A DNA stretch of 64,000 bases from Diploptera punctata (taxonomy: Eukaryota > Arthropoda > Insecta > Blattodea > Blaberidae). Under the pieces are notes generated by a model. That model was not told where the DNA came from and ran no database searches. It worked only from the letters and a program-made list of their open reading frames with translations. The stretch is from contig JASPKZ010007546.1 of NCBI GenBank assembly GCA_030220185.1, positions 577,501 through 641,500 of the forward strand, read 5' to 3'. Position numbers and translations under genes: made by a program. How positions within the stretch are numbered: the first letter of the stretch is position 1; each line of letters opens with the position of its first letter. Below, piece by piece: positions 41,542-51,622 of the stretch.

Positions 41542-41990
41542 CGAGCGCAACAACTCATTCCTAACACCTGGCCTCTTTAAAAATCCTGCTCCAATTAGCT
41601 CGGTCCTGTGCCTCTCTCCACCAATTTCTCAATCCTAACTCTCTAGCATCTCAATCTTCTAATTGTTTCAAGAGCATTTTAATTGCTCCGGGTTCATAGA
41701 GAGATAAACCATTCCAGGTTGCAACTTTAAAATCATTATCATTTTTCCGTTTGCCAGGTTGTGCCAATAAAGACAAGCCATTGCTATTTCTTTGAAGCTT
41801 CGTAATTTGGTATATTTTTTTTCTGGGATGAGGGTACTAACCTCACACCCAATCCCCAACCTGGAGGACCAGGCTTTTTTATTTCGGAGTTTCCGTCCCC
41901 TAAATCGCCTTTACTACGGCCTCCGAACCTGATCTGCACCTCCCTATCCTGAGGACTCTCATCCGATTCCATTGCCGTTGGGTCTTTTAG
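41542..41990 (-). mobile_element. mini-LINE: endonuclease start joined to ORF C-terminus
   Basis: Minus strand: 5'UTR with CCTGGTCCTCCAGGTTGGGG, then VATWNGLSLYEPGAIKMLLK (endonuclease start, usual form ATWNVRSLYEPGAxK). A stop near 41660 falls at the junction with ARELGLRNWWREAQDRANWS and IFKEARC (ORF terminus). The polymerase is missing. It has the same type of deletion as 14129-14859 but in a different family. Confidence 0.75.
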
Positions 41991-42290
41991 AATCTAAATT
42001 ATATTGTACAAAATTATTACATAGTATATTACAATACAATTAATATTCACAATATATTTTGATTTACTCTAGATTTAACGAATGAAATATAAAATGTACA
42101 AGATATAAAAATGAAAAAACATATTTATTACTGACAGAATATATTTAGTTCTGGAGAAAAATTAACTATTTAACAACAAGTAATTGATTTTTAAGTATCC
42201 ACCTTGGTTCTGGGTGTGTATCCAATGTCTTTCGATATCCTGTGCTGTCTTCAGCGGTAGCTCTGGAATACTGCTAAACATAGATCCATA
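41991..42290. other. unassigned AT-rich stretch
   Basis: Nothing recognised. Confidence 0.5.
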
Positions 42291-42297
42291 CTTACTC

Positions 42298-43560
42298 ACT
42301 TACTCACTGGCACTATCGAACCCGTAGGTTCATGGCCGCGCGGACCTAAGCTCTCCATACATCCCTATCCTGAGCTAATGCTTTCCAATCATTCCCTGTA
42401 TAATCTATTTCCCTCAAATCATAGTTAATGTTGTTCTCCCATCTCATTCTTGGTCTACCAACTGGGCGTTTTCCCTCTGGCTTTCCTACAAGAAGCTTCC
42501 ATACACGTCTTTCATTCCCCATACGCGCAACATGTCCTGCCCATCGCAGTCTACGAGACTGAACTGTTCTTATTATATCTGGCTTCCTATAAAGGCCATG
42601 GAGTTCATTGTTATGTAGTCTTCTCCATTAACCTGTCTGTTCATCTCTATTTGGTCCAAAAATTTTCCTAAGAACTTTATTCTCAAATACTCGTAATCTC
42701 CTTTCCTCCCTTAAAGTAAGAGTCCATGTTTCGCACCCATATAATATAACTGGTATAATAATAGTTTTATATATTTTCAGTTTAACTTTTTTTGAAAGGA
42801 ATTGGGACATCAAAAGTCTCTGCAATGCATAATAGCATGCATTTCCTGAATTGAGCATATGTTTGATTTCTTTGTGCATCTCATTCCTATTTGTGATTAT
42901 TGTTCCTAGGTAATTGAATTCAGCCACTTCCTCAAAATTTCCCTCATTTGTCATTAGCTGTCCATTTCCATTATATACTGAATTTCTACGTGTGACCATA
43001 TATTTAGTTTTACTGATATTTACTTCCAGTCCTAATTTCATAGTGTTACTCAATAGTGTGTGCGTGTTGTCCTTTAGTATATCCTCGCTATCGGCCAATA
43101 GTACTACATCATCAGCATAAACTAACAGCTTATTAATACCATTCAGTTGTAAGCCTTCCTCATTCTCTAAAGATTTAATGGCATGCTCTAGTACAAAAAT
43201 TAAATAGTAGAGGAGATAGTGCATCTCCTTGCTTCAACCCATTCTGGATTTCAAAATGTCTGAAAACTGTTTGCCTACACGCACCCTACTCTTTGAGCCA
43301 TTTAGACACTTTCGTATAAGTCTAACTAACTTTTTTAGGAATTCCGAACTCCAGCAGGATACTATATAACTTCTCCCTCTTAATTGAATCATATGCTTTT
43401 TTGAAGTCTACATATACTTGATGTACAGTACCATTATATTCCCATTTCTTTTCTAAAATCTGTCTTATACTAAAAATCTGATCTGTTGTAGACCTGTTTC
43501 TAAATGTTCTTCTAAATGCATCCGGCCGAGAATATTGAATAATAAGTTCGTTAGGAGTAT
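42298..43560 (-). mobile_element. LINE-R (RTE-like) copy, 5'-truncated
   Basis: The 3' end at the left shows GAACCCGTAGGTTCATGGCC (3'UTR signature). The coding region extends right to about 43560 with FRQTVFRHFEIQNGLKQGD-like codons and a KSTTDQIF-like block near 43480. It is homologous throughout to 50163-51600. Confidence 0.85.
42628..43224 (-). pseudogene. LINE-R reverse transcriptase, palm to thumb (longest open frame of family)
   Basis: A 198-residue frame. LVYADDVVLLADSEDILK near residue 35 holds the catalytic YADD. LEVNISKTKYMVTRRN is at about 70, FNYLGTIITNRNEMHKEI at about 103, IYKTIIIPVILYGCETWTL at about 150, and LRVFENKVLRKIFGPNRDEQ at the end. This block order is that of RTE-like reverse transcriptases. 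In live elements it synthesises cDNA at a nicked target. Upstream fingers are out of frame beyond 43224, and the terminal GHVxRM block is split off at 42600, so it is inactive. Confidence 0.85.
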
Positions 43561-43624
43561 AAATTTTATTATAAAAGTGGGCAAAGTAATATAATTAAAA
43601 ATAACAATTACATAATTACATGTA

Positions 43625-44190
43625 GGAATGAGATGCACAAAGTAATTAAACATAAACTAAATTATAGAAATACATGCTATTTCTTGTCGTCCCAACTTCT
43701 CTCCGAAAAGATTAATCTGAAAATATATGAAACAGTTTTTCTCATCAGTTATATTATATGGATGCGAAACTTGCACTCATATTTTAAGGGAATAAAAAAA
43801 GACTTGGAGTATTTGAAAATAATGTTCTTAGGAATCATTTTTGGACCACAGAGAGATGAACAGACAGGCGAATAGAGAAGACTTACATAACGGTGAGCTA
43901 CATGATTTTTATAGGAAAGCAGATATAATAAGAAAACTTAAATCTCCTAGACTGCGATAGGCATGACATGTGGCACGAATGGAAAAACAAGAGGGGTATG
44001 GAAACATTTTCTAGGAAAACCAGAGAGAAAACGCCCACTTGGTAGAACAAGAATGAGGTTGGAGAATAACTTTAAACATGGTTTGGGGTATGTAGAGAAA
44101 TCAGGAGATGATTGGAAAATATTACCTCAGGATAGGGATGTGTGGAGAGCTTATATCAGCGCGGCCGTGAATCTGCGTGTTCTATAGTGA
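43625..44190 (+). pseudogene. LINE-R copy, 3' coding end and 3'UTR
   Basis: EMHKVIKHKLNYRNTCYF starts it; YIIWMRNLHSYFKG and FGPQRDEQTGE follow. Then decayed KADIIRKLKSPRL and HFLGKPERKRPLGRTRMRLE, with a 3'UTR ATGTGTGGAGAGCTTATATC and GCGCGGCCGTGAATCTG. It lies head to head with the copy at 42298-43560, only ~65 bp apart. Confidence 0.8.
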
Positions 44191-44945
44191 TAGTGAATTA
44201 GTTGCTTATGTATAAAATATACCAGAATCAATGTTTCTAAATAAAATTAATATGTTTTACTTGAATATTATTTTGGTACACTTTAACTTTGGTTATATCG
44301 TAGCCTATGTGTCTTTGTGTGTAAAATATATTTTGTAAAAATACACTTTGTGATTAATGAATAATGCCTAATGATTAGATTGAACATACCAATGAAATTC
44401 CAAAACAGTATTTGTCTTAAAGATAGATAAATCATCGAAAACTCCAACCAGGTTGGTAGACACCGGAATTAAGTCCGGTAACTTCCCGAATTCGAGCCTA
44501 CACTGCTACCACCTGAAACAACTCATACGGTTTGGTGGGATATTTCTTTTTGGAATCGTCCATTAAATTGGTTAGAGAAACAAGTGAAGTGTCATTTGAA
44601 AAGGGAATGTGGAGCGGAAATTTAAAAATGAATTATGCTATGAATTATTGAAAGAAGCAAAATTGCGAAAGCGTGAAAAGCTGTGCATATCAGAGCAGAT
44701 ACAATAAATAACAAAGCAGTGAATATTTCAGCACAACATGTACATAGGATATTACATACATTGATTTATCTCTTCACACTGACACACAAATAAATAGCTT
44801 TATACCTCCACCTATTCCAACATTGCTTTTTATGATACCAATGCCTTTATTCGCCATTCTGCTTCATTTAAAATGTGTTATTTTCTATCATCACTTTTCT
44901 GCAGTTCTACTTAATATAACAGACGATGATAATAATAACGGGTAT
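44191..44945. other. unassigned stretch
   Basis: No recognised coding sequence. GGTTGGTAGACACCGGAATT near 44453 has a faint tRNA-like look but no convincing boxes. Confidence 0.4.
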
Positions 44946-44948
44946 TGT

Positions 44949-44967
44949 ATTATTATTATTATTATTA

Positions 44968-45033
<66 letters not shown>
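44949..45033. repeat. (ATT)n microsatellite
   Basis: About 28 units with one G change. Confidence 0.95.
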
Positions 45034-45034
<1 letters not shown>

Positions 45035-45175
45035 GCTTATTACACAATACAGTAGTTCTGCTTCAATCCAAAGCGATTTTTATGCCAGTGATCCTTGTAT
45101 AATTAATCTTCTTCCATAAGACTCCTTGTTTGCATGCTACTTATTACTCTATCCATACAGAATTCGAATAATAAT

Positions 45176-45196
45176 ATATATATATATATATATATA
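45176..45196. repeat. (TA)n microsatellite
   Basis: Short pure TA run. Confidence 0.9.
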
Positions 45197-45440
45197 ATAT
45201 ACATACCGTCTCAGGCATTTATTTTTCTTTCCATGCCAATTATTGGCCTTCGTTGCTAAATTTCAAGAATGTAATTATAACGTCTAAATAAACAAGTGTT
45301 ACTGCTATTCAGTAAAAATTCCCTTTAAAATGCTTACTTGCTACATATAGGAGCCACTAGATGACAATTCGACCAATCTATCGCTGCCTCTCATGAACTG
45401 AGAATGATACATAAGGAAGGAAAAAATATTTGTGTTAGGA

Positions 45441-45521
45441 TTCCTGACTGGCGCAGTTGGTAGCGCACTAACGTGTAGAGTTAAGAGTTACAGGTCTCGG
45501 GTTCAAATCCCGGCTCAGGCA
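45441..45521 (+). repeat. tRNA-like unit 2
   Basis: The 5' CCTGA pairs with 3' TCAGG. The D arm is GGCGCAGTTGGTAGCGC, the anticodon stem TAAC/GTTA has loop GTGTAGA (GTA), and the T arm is CTCGGGTTCAAATCCCGG. The variable region is about 5-8 nt too long, as if GTTAAGAGTTA were a small duplication. Flanked by GGAAAAAATATT upstream and TTTTTCTTTT downstream. More tRNA-like than SINE-like, but the extra bases and acceptor mismatch argue against function. Confidence 0.6.
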
Positions 45522-45696
45522 GTTATTAGTTTTTCTTTTCATTATATATATACACACCCTTTTAAACGTTTTAGTTATTTTTCTAATATAGGTCATTTCT
45601 TCCATACTGAATTATTTATCTTATTTCCCTATAATTTTTATTTATTTTTATTATAATTTATTTATTTATAGTTTATTTTAATAATAAAAATAATAC

Positions 45697-45730
45697 TGCA
45701 ATAATAATAATAATGATAATAATAATAATA

Positions 45731-45778
<48 letters not shown>
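45697..45778. repeat. (TAA)n microsatellite
   Basis: About 26 units with interruptions. Confidence 0.95.
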
Positions 45779-45779
<1 letters not shown>

Positions 45780-45974
45780 GGGAGCGTATTGAAATGGGTA
45801 TACCTGTTTAGAAGTTGAAGAGAGAACGTCTAAGGACAGCATGGAGGATGTCATTCAGTTCCCAATTTGGGAATTATAGTACCAGAAAATCTGGTGGATG
45901 ATGATGGGACAATAGAGAAAAGTGAAGAAAATAGTCGGTAGAGGTTTGCACTGTAGAACGACGGCCTGTATAAC

Positions 45975-46310
45975 TAGATCATTGGTACATCCAAACCTGC
46001 AGATCCATGGTCGCGCGGACATAGCTGTCAAACCGCCATCCACTGTATAATTTACTTCCCTCAAATCATGATAGTTATTTTCCTACATCATTGGTGGTCT
46101 ATCTACATGACACATTCTCTCTGGTTTTTAAATAATAAGTTTCCATGCCCTTCTTTCATTTCCCATTTATGCTGCATGTACACAAAAATTATCACTGGAC
46201 ATGGAAAAACCGAATCATACCACCATACTTTGATTTCCCATTTAAGCTGCATGTACACAAAAATTATCACTGGACATAGAAAAACCGAATCATACCTCCA
46301 TAGGTTCAGA
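45975..46310 (-). pseudogene. LINE-R 3' end with 75 bp tandem duplication
   Basis: The family 3'UTR signature GCAGATCCATGGTCGCGCGG, then TATAATTTACTTCCCTCAAA and AAGTTTCCATGCCCTTCTTT. The segment around 46158-46232 (TTTCCCATTTATGCTGCATG...) is repeated at 46233-46307 with few changes. Confidence 0.7.
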
Positions 46311-46621
46311 ATAATTGACAGTTGATTCTACTTCTGCAACGTAAAATAATCTGATCTGCGAATGAAAATTTGATTCATACATAATTCCACAAAATTAAAT
46401 AAATCTCAATTTACTTTTCGACTCCTTGATTTGTTTATCGATAAATCAACTGAGAATGTTACATCAATACATTATTACATTTTAACAAACGGAATTAACC
46501 AAGCATCGACAGCAAACTCATGGCATGACTAACAACTCAAATGTTTCCCGGAAATTCATCAATTCAATCGACTTTGATCTGTTATTATAATTCATCTCAA
46601 TAATGTAACATATATAGGGCC

Positions 46622-47042
46622 TCTCTTCTTCTTCTTCGGCTTTCCTCCACTTATAGGTTTGCCATCTTCAGTTTCCATTTATTTCTATAATTCCAATCTT
46701 CTTCTTTCAAACTCCTATCATCCATTATAGTTCTGACATAGGTTTTCCATTTCCATCTTGGTCTGCCATGTTTATTTCTTCCAGGGGGGACATATTTTTG
46801 GCCATCTTTCATTCTTTGTACTTGGCCATACCATTTAAGAGTTTGATTTTGAATCCTCTTAACAACAGATGTGGTGACATTAATTTCTCTCCAAAGGAAT
46901 TAATTTCTTATATTATCCTGTCTTGTTTTTTGAAGGCTCCTTTTGAGATAATCAAATTCAACTCTTCTAATTTTATTCTTTTGTAATTCCGTCAAAGACC
47001 AAGTTTCACTTCCATGTGACAAAATATTCTGTATTATGCTCT
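46622..47042 (-). mobile_element. LINE-G relative, 5'-truncated 3' end
   Basis: The minus strand carries a WYGQVQRMKDG-like block, then PPGRNKHGRPRWKWKTYVRT and IMDDRSLKE, ending in (GAA)n at the left edge. Upstream (47000) the text matches a thumb-region ETWSLTELQ-like segment. Short duplications ATATATAGG at about 46611 and 47044 suggest the boundaries. Confidence 0.7.
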
Positions 47043-47747
47043 TATATATAGGACCATGAATTAAAAATAACTACCATATTTTAATTGCGTATTTAACGCA
47101 CTTAGTTACCATATTTTTGTGATCTAAAAGGCGAATTCATGATTTAGGCGAGGAACGTTTCACGGACCAGTAGTTTACTGGATATACTTTACAGGAAAAA
47201 GTTTTCAGGATAAACTGGAATGTAGCACATTTCATTTATTTAACCAGAGGAATAACATATTAGAATTTTCAATTCTGCGTCGTCTGCCTCCTCATACGTA
47301 CCCAAGGTTAGGCTTACCTTTGTACCCTTAATCATTCCAAATATATTGTGCCAGGTTTTTGAGAACTGTACTATTCCGAAAAAAAGAAAGTATTATACCG
47401 CGAGAATGCATAGAACATTGGTCGGACAAAAGATAATGGCAACCTTCGCATGGATTCCAGGTTAAGGACCGACCCTGCCACTCTAGCGGCTAGTTCTACT
47501 TGCTATAAGACGTTTAAACTTATTAGAGGAAAATCCATATTATCCTAACTTAATCAGATAGTAAGGTAAATTAAGTACAACGATAATTAAATAATATTAC
47601 TGTACATGCGTGAAATATACGCGGAAAAAAATTAAAAAAGCCCTAGTGTATAAATCATGTTAGTAAATACGATATATGCATAATGATATTTCATCACTAG
47701 TTTATCGGTATTGATTTTACAAGTAACGACACACACAAACACATATG

Positions 47748-47784
<37 letters not shown>

Positions 47785-47785
47785 T
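47043..47785. other. unassigned stretch with (TA)n
   Basis: No recognised feature apart from (TA)n at 47755-47781. Confidence 0.5.
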
Positions 47786-47810
47786 ATGATAAGAAAAATA
47801 AATATCAAGA

Positions 47811-47919
47811 GGACGAAGATCACTGGGCCGTCCTATGAAACGCTGGAGGGAAAATTTTCTATAGGATCGTAACAGGCCTTGGCCTAATACTTGGAAGGAA
47901 GAAGAAGAAGAAGAAGAAA
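47811..47919 (+). mobile_element. LINE-G 3' tail insertion
   Basis: AGAGGACGAAGATCACTGGG, CCTATGAAACGCTGGAGG and CTTGGCCTAATACTTGGAAG, then (GAA)n; nearly identical to 22090-22200. It interrupts the flank of a tRNA-like unit, with AAAAATAAAT on both sides as target duplication. Confidence 0.85.
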
Positions 47920-47928
47920 AAAAATAAA

Positions 47929-47998
47929 TGCCTGGACGGGATTCGAACCCGGATCTCTGAGTCTGTACCTCAGTGTGATATCCATTACACCACCAGGC
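47929..47998 (-). repeat. tRNA-like unit 3 (minus copy)
   Basis: Reverse complement of 48404-48473 with one or two differences: GCCTGGTGGTGTAATGGATA, anticodon stem CTGAG/CTCAG with loop GTACAGA, T arm CGGGTTCGAATCCCG. Flanked by AAATAAATG and CATTTATTT. Confidence 0.75.
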
Positions 47999-48040
47999 GA
48001 ATCCAATTCAAACATTTATTTTTCTTATATATGTATTATA

Positions 48041-48211
48041 GTAGTAGTAGGACTTTATTAGACAAAAAGTAAGATATTTACAATATTATTTACAAATATG
48101 GGTCGCACGGGCAGTAAGCCGTACGTGCTGTTGACAGTCCGTTACAATAAAGTAATAATTGGTACTAGTGTAAAGAAAAATAAACAACAAAAACAGCAAT
48201 AACATTACAAT
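48041..48211 (-). mobile_element. LINE 3' end (TAC-tailed family)
   Basis: GTAGTAGTAGGACTTTATTA opens the plus-strand view. The 9 bp duplication TGTATTATA occurs at 48032-48040 and 48212-48220. A short (171 bp), heavily 5'-truncated insertion. Confidence 0.9.
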
Positions 48212-48338
48212 TGTATTATATTCCCCATTATTACTAGATGTCGCGAGAACTCAGTCTTCACTGCCATCTAGTAGCTGACTATAACAAGTAAGCAAATTAA
48301 AGAGGACATTTTTACTTTATAGCAGTGACGCTTTATCG

Positions 48339-48538
48339 ATGTTATAATTAAATATTTAACATTGAGCAATGCAAGCTTAAAAATAAATGTTTGAATTGGA
48401 TTCGCCTGGTAGTGTAATGGATATCACACTGAGGTACAGACTCAGAGATCCGGGTTCGAATCCCGTCCAGGCATTTATTTTTCTTATCATACCATATTAA
48501 GCTTGCATTGCTCAATGTTAAATATTTAATTATAACAT
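48339..48538. repeat. 42 bp perfect inverted repeat enclosing a tRNA-like unit
   Basis: Left arm 48339-48380 (ATGTTATAATTAAATATTTA...) and right arm 48497-48538 are exact reverse complements. The tRNA-like unit 48404-48473 lies centrally, with its own inner inverted edges AAAAATAAATG / CATTTATTTTT. The mariner at 48540 abuts the right arm. Confidence 0.85.
48404..48473 (+). repeat. tRNA-like unit 4 (plus copy)
   Basis: Acceptor GCCTGG/CCAGGC (6 bp), D arm GTGTAATGGATATCAC, anticodon arm CTGAG-GTACAGA-CTCAG, variable AGATC, T arm CGGG-TTCGAAT-CCCG. A complete cloverleaf of about 70 nt with ACA in the anticodon position. The best-formed tRNA-like sequence in the window. It could be scored as a tRNA, but the inverted second copy and inverted-repeat context favour a mobile or satellite-like unit. 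Confidence 0.7.
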
Positions 48539-48539
48539 A

Positions 48540-49863
48540 TACAGGGTGGACCGCTCGAATGGACCTAATTTCAATTGCTTGTTACTGGCAAACGGTTGAA
48601 GATAGAAACTTAAAACAACGTTCATAGTACAGAAAAACTCACCAAGTTTCGAATCCTGTCGGTAGATGGCACAAAGATACGTTTCTCGTTCTTAGATTTA
48701 ATTGTTTGTGAAAATGGCGACTCCGCAGATGAAAGCGCAAGCTGTTTTGTGGTATGCGGAGTTTAAATCAATCATTAGAGTTCAAAGGGAGTTCCGGCGT
48801 GTGTTTTAACCGTGATGCTCCAACTGCTAGAAGCATAAAGAAGTGGCGTGATACATTATTAGCTACAGGATCTGTGTTGAAGAAGCATGGTGGTGGTTCG
48901 CAGAGCATCCGATGAAATGGTAGCAATGTTCAAGCCGCATTTGAGCGAAGCCCCCGGAAGTCATTAAGAAGAGCTTCGCGGGAACTTCAAATACCAAAAT
49001 CGACATTACAACGGATTGTCCACAAACGCCTCAAACTGCACGCATATAAAGTGCAGTTAGTGCAACGTCTGGAGCCGAATGACATGCCGAAACGAGTGGA
49101 ATTCGCCAATACGATGCTGGACCGTCTCGGCGCTGATCCTGACTTCATGACCAAGATTTTCTTCTCGGACGAAGCCACTTTCCATTTGTCAGGCAAGGTA
49201 AACCGGCATAATGTGCGGATCTGGGGATCGGAGAATCCTCACGCTATTCAAGAGCATGTTCGTGATAGTCCGAAGATGAATGTTTGGTGCAGTTTGTCAC
49301 ATAATAAGGTCATTGGACCGTTTTCTTCGCCGAGAAAATGTTCGTGGTACCACATATCTTGACATGCTGGAGCAGTTCTTCTTTCCACAAATTGAACAAC
49401 TGCAGCCTAACATCGTTTCCAGCAAGATGGTGCTCCTCCCCACTGGTCCAATGAAGTTCGTACGACTTTGGACAACATTTTCCCTGGCCGTTGGATTGGT
49501 AGGGGAGGACCAATCGCCGTGGCCCCCGAGATCTCCCGATTTAACACCACTGGATTTCTTTCTCTGGGGCTATGTCAAAGATAAAGTTTACACCACCCCA
49601 GTCAAAGACCTTCGTGATCTTCGTGAGCGCATCATAGAGGCTATTGAGAACATTCCAGAAGACATACTCCAACGTACTTGGCAAGAAATTGTTCATCGCT
49701 TTGATATCGTCACAGTGACTGCTGGGGCTCATATAGAGATGTGGTGATCTGGATATCAAAACTTGGTGAGTTTTTCTGTAATATGAACGTTGTTTTAAGT
49801 TTCTATCTTCAACCGTTTGCCAGTAACAAGCAATTGAAATTAGGTCCATTCGAGCGGTCCACC

Positions 49864-49868
<5 letters not shown>
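48540..49868 (+). mobile_element. mariner-type element with ~112 bp terminal inverted repeats
   Basis: Both ends read TACAGGGTGGACCGCTCGAA inward. The inverted repeats stay identical for about 112 bp except for one base (TAGTACAG versus TATTACAG). TA flanks both ends and the right flank is (TA)n. The size of 1.33 kb is that of a full-length mariner-type element. Confidence 0.92.
48714..49747 (+). pseudogene. mariner-type transposase, near full length, frameshifted
   Basis: The start is ATG 48714 (MATPQMKAQAVLWYAEF), giving an N-terminal helix-turn-helix. A one-base insertion near 48807 and a stop near 48912 break it. The frame then gives RELQIPKSTLQRIVHKRLK (second DNA-binding part) and DFMTKIFFSDEATFHLSG (first catalytic D). 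Shifts near 49320 and 49430 follow; the QQDGAPPHW block sits in another frame. After a shift near 49510 come RSPDLTPLDFFLWGYVKDKVY (third catalytic D) and the end AGAHIEMW. About four or five simple lesions inactivate an otherwise complete gene. Confidence 0.88.
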
Positions 49869-49902
<34 letters not shown>

Positions 49903-49908
49903 ATATAT

Positions 49909-50011
49909 GAATGTCCTCTGAACACGAGTATGTATTCCTTCAGTGAAAATAAATAATATATATAATTTACTTTCAACTGAAGGAATAGAAACTCATGTTC
50001 AGAGGACATTC
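49909..50011. repeat. hairpin with ~40 bp arms
   Basis: GAATGTCCTCTGAACACGAG on the left and CTCATGTTCAGAGGACATTC on the right, with CTTCAGT/ACTGAAG near the loop. AT-rich loop of about 23 bp. Probably a small MITE or foldback relic. Confidence 0.75.
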
Positions 50012-50311
50012 AACAAAAAAATAACATATGTCTCAATACATACATTAATTATAATTAATTACTAACACTAAAGCAGAACACAAGTACATAATGATAATAA
50101 CCTAATAGAATGTCTGAAGGGAAACTAGTGAATATAAATGTAAAAACTCATACTAACTAACTCAATGTCATGATCGAACTCGTAGGTTGATGGTCGCGAG
50201 AACATGAGCAATGCATCCATTCCTATCCTGAGCTAATCTTTTCCAATCATTCTCTGTATAATCTACTTCCCTCAGATCTTGGTTAATGTTATTCTCCCAC
50301 CTGATTCTTGG

Positions 50312-50661
50312 TCTAACAACTGGGCGTTTTCCCTCCGGTTTTCCTACAAGAAGCTTTCATGCACGTATTTTATTCCCCATTCGTGCCACATGTCCCGCCC
50401 ATCGCAGTCTACAAGACTTAACTGTTCTTATTACATCTGGCTTCCTATAAAGATCATGCAATTCACTGTTATGTAGTCTTCTCCATTCTAACAACTGGGC
50501 GTTTTCCCTCCGGTTTTCCTACAAGAAGCTTTCATGCACGTATTTTATTCCCCATTCGTGCCACATGTCCCGCCCATCGCAGTCTACAAGACTTAACTGT
50601 TCTTATTACATCTGGCTTCCTATAAAGATCGTGCAATTCACTGTTATGTAGTCTTCTCCAT
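50312..50661. repeat. 175 bp tandem duplication in LINE-R
   Basis: TCTAACAACTGGGCGTTTTC starts at 50312 and again at 50487; the two units are almost identical, so the duplication is young. Confidence 0.9.
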
Positions 50662-50959
50662 TCACCCATCCGTTCATCTCTCTTTGGTCCAAAAATTTTC
50701 TTTAGAACTTTATTCTCAAATACTCCTAACCTCCTTTCCTCCCTTAAAGTAAGAGTCCATGTTTCGCATCCATATAATATAACTGGTAAAATAACAGTTT
50801 TATATATTTTCAGTTTGACGTTTAACGTTTTATGAAAGGAGTTGGAACGTCAAGAGTCCCCGTAATCCATAATAGCACGCATTTCCAGAATTGAGCCTAT
50901 GTTTAATTTCTTTTTGCATCTCATTCCTATTAGTGAATATTGTTCCTAGGTATTTGAAT

Positions 50960-51364
50960 TCAGCCACTTCTTAAAAATTTCCCTCGTTTGTTATTAGCAG
51001 TCCATTTCCATGCATTACTGTGTGACCATATTTCTATGTGTGTATTTCTACGTATGACCATATATTGAGTTTTACTGATGTTTACTTCCAGTCCCAATTT
51101 CTTAGTGTTATTCAATAGTGTGTGCGTGTTGGCCCTTGGTATCTCCTCGCAATCTCCCAATAGTACTATATCATCAGCATAAACCATCAGCTTATTAATA
51201 CTATTGAGTTGTAGGCGTTCTTCATTATCTAAACATTTGATGGCATGCTCTAGTACAAAATTGAATAGTAGAGGAGATAGTGCATCTCCTTGCTTAAATC
51301 CATTGTGAATTTCAAAAGTATTCGAAAGCTGTTTGCTTAAACCCAACCCTACTTTTTGTGCCAT
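50960..51364 (-). pseudogene. LINE-R reverse transcriptase, catalytic segment
   Basis: A 134-residue frame. FEIHNGFKQGDALSPLLFNF at about residue 18 is motif B region, followed by VLEHAIKCL, LMVYADDIVLLGDCEEI (catalytic YADD) at about 65, and LEVNISKTQYMVIRRN at about 98. The frame breaks near 50985, within the equivalent of NGNGQLMTN. Homologous to 42628-43224. Confidence 0.85.
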
Positions 51365-51622
51365 TTAAAGAGATTCGTATAAGTCTTACTAACTTTATAG
51401 GAATTCCGAACTCCAGCAGGATGCTATATAATTTCTCTCTCTTAATTGAATCGTATGTTTTTTATGTCTGCATGTAGTTCATGTACAGTATCATGATATT
51501 CCCATTTATTTTTCTAAAATCTGTCTTATACTTAAAAATCTGATCTGTTGTAGACCTGTTTCTTCTTAATCCACATTGATGATCTCCTAGAATGTTATCA
51601 ATTTAGGGTGTAAGTCTGCTTA

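Noticed and set aside
48404..48473. Functional tRNA gene
   Set aside because: The fold is good, but an inverted second copy lies 400 bp away, both are embedded in inverted repeats, and the ACA anticodon is not expected for a standard insect cysteine tRNA (GCA). Kept as tRNA-like; a tRNA-scan score and expression data would decide.
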